From NCBI GenBank assembly GCA_004154925.1, contig QJNS01000752.1:739986-803985 (forward strand): 64,000 bases of DNA, given 5' to 3'. The translations under genes and the position numbers were made by a program. The notes under the pieces are model-generated. The model ran no database searches. It saw nothing but the letters and a program-made list of their open reading frames with translations, and had not been told where the DNA came from. This DNA comes from Monosporascus cannonballus (Eukaryota; Ascomycota; Sordariomycetes; Xylariales). Below are positions 60,765 to 64,000 of this stretch, one piece after another (position 1 is the stretch's first letter; every line of letters begins with the position of its first letter).

Positions 60765-63596
60765 GAGGTATCACCTACCGACATTGGTACGCTGCGTATC
60801 CGAGCTCTGAACTCTTGGGAAGTTACAAACATCTAAGCCAAATTCCCTTTCTTCAACTGTCGGCTACGACCGCATTTTAACTACCGGGAGCCATCCCGTG
60901 TCACGCAGCTCTGTGTCTTCCTAGAAGCTTATGATACAGTAGTCCAACATCCGAGCCTAACTCAAAAGGAGAAAAGTGCCAACGGCTAGGTGTGGTCCTT
61001 CCCAATCTCCAGCCCCCAACGCTACTTGGGATTAGTGTGCCTCTCAGTCACCCCTCGTCTATGCAGATGTATTCTTTTGGTGATCTAGGTTCCTCTAAAT
61101 AGCATAGAGGTCAATGACTTCCAGAGCGAAGTAGTCCCATAGCACTGGTATAACTGTAGCGCCACTAGGTTGTCCATTCGAACAATGCCGGGCTTTCCGC
61201 GTCGGATCGACATTGTGACAGGTGATAATAGCTTCTAGTTGGCGCGTTAACAAGGGAAGCTATGTTGATATGGTCTCTGCCATAGGTTTGCAAGAACGTA
61301 GGCATTTCGTCGTTCTTTCAGGTGGTCCCCAGTAACGGCCTTGGAGTTGAGATAAGCTGACATGTCCAAGCTCGGTGGAGTGTAGCATCCGAAACTCTCA
61401 GCCCCAGGAGTTATCGGGCCGTATCGTGGCCCGTCCTTTGGAGGAGACCACCCTGTCATTGGGTGTCCGCCGCATTCTTCACGGATGAATGACGTGGGTC
61501 ACGGCCCAACTAGCAGTTTGTCAGGTTTGCTGGTACAACCAGCAGCTCGTGTAGTGGATTATTGGTCGGAAAATAGACTGCATATTATATCGACCCTGTA
61601 GCTGAAGATGACGGGCCGGTCCTACCCGGTGTATCCTATCCGGTCAGTCGGTTGCTCGCCAGGGATAGACATTGCGATGTGAAGAAGTTTCTGCCGGGCC
61701 AACCGACGTTTGTTCCTGAGATGTCCGGGAATATGGACGCCAACGTCGCAGCCGAGTCATCGCCAATCAGTCCGCTTTTGGGTAGAGATTCGCGGCGCTA
61801 AGAAGAGACACCACGACTTTCAGCCAGCTCACGAGGCCAAAGGCTTTTGCTTCCGCTAAATAAATCGCTCCGATATTCGCCCATACTGGCAAACCAGCTT
61901 CCTAATTCAACAAGCAATTTCAGCAGTGCTGGACCTGGGAACCGGAAACTATCGGGCCTCAAGAGTAGGGTTAACTGCGTATAAAAGAGTTGCGGCTTCG
62001 GTCGGCCGTTGCTGATCTGGTGGGGTTTGTTCAGCGTGGCCCAACAGAAAAGCGGTCTAGATGTTCCCGGAACCACAAGAGGGCGGCAGAGCTGTAATTG
62101 GTAGAACTGACGCCCCCATCGTACGTTGCTGGCATGAGTGAAAAGATGGTAGCGGCCAACTGGCCTTCGGTAACTTTGAGACAAGGCAAAAAATTAGACA
62201 CAACGAAATAGGAGAAACTCTCCCGGCTTCTTTATATATGTAGCCTTTTAGCATCTGAATGGCGGATGCATCGCTTGCAGACCTTTCGTAGAACGTGTAG
62301 GGCCTGAATTGAGCCCTTTGCACAGCGCTGTAGGTGCGCTTGACGGGGAAGGCACTGTAATCCGACTTGTTCATTGGCCAGAAGCTCGTTTTATAATTTA
62401 GCCCTTCTGCAGCTCTCTGCCCATTGTTGGCTCGGGATGACCGAGTCTGCATTTTGTGTGACTGATTACGCAATGCAGTGGATGCTACGCCCGCAATATG
62501 CACACCAGGATTCAGCACAAATCCCACGATGGGAGAGGCATTTGTCCTTTACTTAAAGCCAAAGGGTTCACACGGCTCTCCATGGGATGGAATCAAATAT
62601 TTTCTGTTAGAAACTAGATACTCTCTAGACTCTTTTGTCAGTTCCAAAGATTATCAAGTCAATTCCAAAGCCTGATGGCTGGGGTGGGAGTAGAGTACCG
62701 GATTTGAAGTTAAGACTAAGTAGAAAGAGGGGGTCTAGGGGTGGAAGATCGAGGTATAAATGAGTCGGGTCGATGCTCTGCCCGGAGTATGAAAGGTTCT
62801 CAGCTTTCTGACAGCTTTGATCTAAAGATTGACGTGTGACGCCATTCGGTATTGAAGCAAATCCTGGAGCTAATGCACGAAGTCTCACAACCGGCAGAAC
62901 GGACAAGTCGCCAGGGCGTCAGACCAGATATTGCGTAACTGGGGGCTAACTGGTAAGGCATACTCAAATGAAAAGCCATGACTTCAACTACGTATGTGAG
63001 TAGTAGTGAGCATTAGTCCAAGCAATATGGGTATTGAGATAGAGAGGGGCTGGTAATCCTAGTGATATGAAGTGGAGTATATCCATGGACCGTAGAGGTG
63101 ACGTTGAATTTAGCAACATTCTAGTGTCTAACTCATTCCGGATGCGGCTACACTTACATGGCGAATTCTCCACCTTTTCTCGATATATCACGTAGGAGGC
63201 GAGGTTGCCTAATTTGTCTTTGCACTGTATTTCAGCAACGACTAAAATCGTTATTAGCCAGGTCATAAAGAAACCCAGGCTCCTATAGGCGGGGCAACTT
63301 TGGGCCTCAAGGCACGCAAGGCAAACTACTAATGAGTCCTAGCTATTGTCCACCTGGGCTGCATTCTAGTATTAAAGAAGATACGTTAGTTTCTCCAGCA
63401 TATGGTTGGCCGAAAGGTGAAGAGTGCGCATAATCGGTTCTTGCTCGTAGATAGCTGCACTTGTCGGGACCTCCCTAACAATGAGTCTAATCCCTGATCT
63501 CCAGCCCGTCAGGAAACATAGAGTATTAGACTGTTGGTGCCGAGATGAGCCCGCCGGAGTTCCTTTCGAGGTATGTTTATATAAGAAGCTTTGGGC
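60765..63596. other. Long region without a supported gene; scattered ORF fragments
   Basis: 2.8 kb of ordinary composition. Minus-strand fragments include 61,247-61,459 (GWSPPKDGPRYGPITPG..., possibly an exon or relic), 61,798-62,184, 62,057-62,527 (no ATG until about residue 25) and 62,625-62,906. None has a recognisable domain, a good start or clear splice partners. A decayed gene or poorly conserved fungal gene is possible. Confidence 0.4.
62988..63266 (-). CDS. Possible small protein with hydrophobic N-terminus, doubtful
   Basis: A 92-codon minus-strand frame starts MTWLITILVVAEIQCKDKL, a signal-peptide-like hydrophobic N-terminus, with four cysteines in all. A consensus donor GTAAGT lies inside it near 63,160 and an acceptor-like CACTAG near 63,060, but splicing at these sites gave an early stop. 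A secreted small protein is conceivable, but coding is not shown: there is no homologue known to me, no context and little codon bias. Confidence 0.2.
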   Translation of the reverse strand: MTWLITILVVAEIQCKDKLGNLASYVIYREKVENSPCKCSRIRNELDTRMLLNSTSPLRSMDILHFISLGLPAPLYLNTHIAWTNAHYYSHT

Positions 63597-63604
63597 CCCA
63601 GGGC

Positions 63605-63815
63605 TAGGGTTTGCAATGGGTACCCAAATGGGTACCCATCACTACCCACGACGTAAATTCACACGTCATAAAAGCTTAATACTTAGGGTTTCCTAGAAAG
63701 ATTTATTATACAAGTAATTCTGTATTGTTTACAGATGTTTATTATTTATTTATGATTGAAAATATCATCCGTGGGTAGCGATGGGTACCCATTTGGGTAC
63801 CCATTGCAAACCCTA
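63605..63815. mobile_element. hAT-type MITE, 211 bp, 46-bp TIRs, 8-bp target duplication
   Basis: TIRs 63,605-63,650 and 63,770-63,815 match at 45 of 46 positions, starting TAGGGTTTGCAATGGG. The start fits the hAT terminal pattern (TAG-G). The element is flanked by perfect CCCAGGGC at 63,597-63,604 and 63,816-63,823; 8-bp duplications are the hAT hallmark. Each TIR holds two copies of GGGTACCCA. The A+T-rich interior (about 120 bp) is non-coding. Confidence 0.9.
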
Positions 63816-63930
63816 CCCAGGGCTCTATGGTAACTTTTATGATCCGGCTTCAATCCATTCATTTCTATGTTTAGACACTCTTATTTGTTTGTAGTATCAA
63901 ACCGGCTGAGTGTCAGACCCAGCTGAAGTC

Positions 63931-63963
63931 GATCAAACAGCTAAGCCTTGGCTTAGTTTGATC
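63931..63963. repeat. Near-perfect inverted repeat (hairpin)
   Basis: GATCAAAC-AG-CTAAGCC, TT loop, GGCTTAG-TTTGATC. Arms pair over about 14-15 bp with a 2-base bulge. It could be a fragment of another MITE or a cruciform-forming site; it is isolated and no gene end is nearby. Confidence 0.6.
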
Positions 63964-64000
63964 ACCTACTGAAACAAGGCTACTTTATGCACCCCCGGTA

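Noticed and set aside
1..64000. tRNA, rRNA, CRISPR arrays or bacterial-type operons
   Set aside because: None seen. Spliced genes, LTR retrotransposons and RIP show a fungal nuclear genome; tandem structures found are LTR repeats, not CRISPR.

Overview
The window is nuclear DNA of a filamentous ascomycete (Pezizomycotina). It has two compartments that meet abruptly near 53.2 kb. Positions 1-53,205 are extremely A+T-rich and built almost wholly of nested, mutated transposons. Coding remnants are full of TAA/TAG and of Asp-to-Asn and Cys-to-Tyr changes, the signature of C-to-T mutation on both strands by repeat-induced point mutation (RIP). No intact gene is visible there. Positions 53,206-64,000 have ordinary base composition and carry spliced genes with short fungal introns.

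AT-rich part, left to right. A plus-strand Ty3/Gypsy copy (A0, seen at 9,758-13,339) was apparently entered by a minus-strand relative (A2, window start to 9,757). A2 was in turn split by a complete minus-strand relative (A1, 197-6,874; 5-bp target duplication ATTTA). A0 also carries a 178-bp element (12,992-13,169) and abuts another minus-strand relative (A3, 13,340-24,268). A3 is itself split by a complete Ty1/Copia element (15,171-20,632; duplication AATAT). Next comes a degraded plus-strand Gypsy of another family (D), split by minus-strand element A4 (26,986-35,233). A4 contains a TIR transposon, a solo LTR and a second 178-bp element. A second D copy carries a 207-bp solo-LTR-like insert (37,916-38,122) and a complete chromodomain Gypsy (C, 40,030-47,312; duplication GTAAT). 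An AT-rich TIR element (51,867-53,205) closes the compartment.

Gene part. Four gene models are supported: spo11 (meiotic Topo VI A-like protein; 7 exons, 427 aa), a Yar1-like ankyrin protein (2 exons, 248 aa), and two tandem minus-strand paralogues of an unrecognised fungal family (382 and 297 aa) that share the position of their last intron. A 211-bp hAT-type MITE with 8-bp target duplications lies near the right edge.

The most unusual signal is that two unrelated Gypsy families (A and C) each carry a decayed reading frame antisense to, and downstream of, gag-pol. These frames are basic or coiled-coil, and the family A frame has cysteine remnants. Two 178-bp elements with perfect 5-bp target duplications and little RIP damage are the next most notable. 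All boundaries in the AT-rich part come from reading by eye and are approximate unless a target duplication is given.
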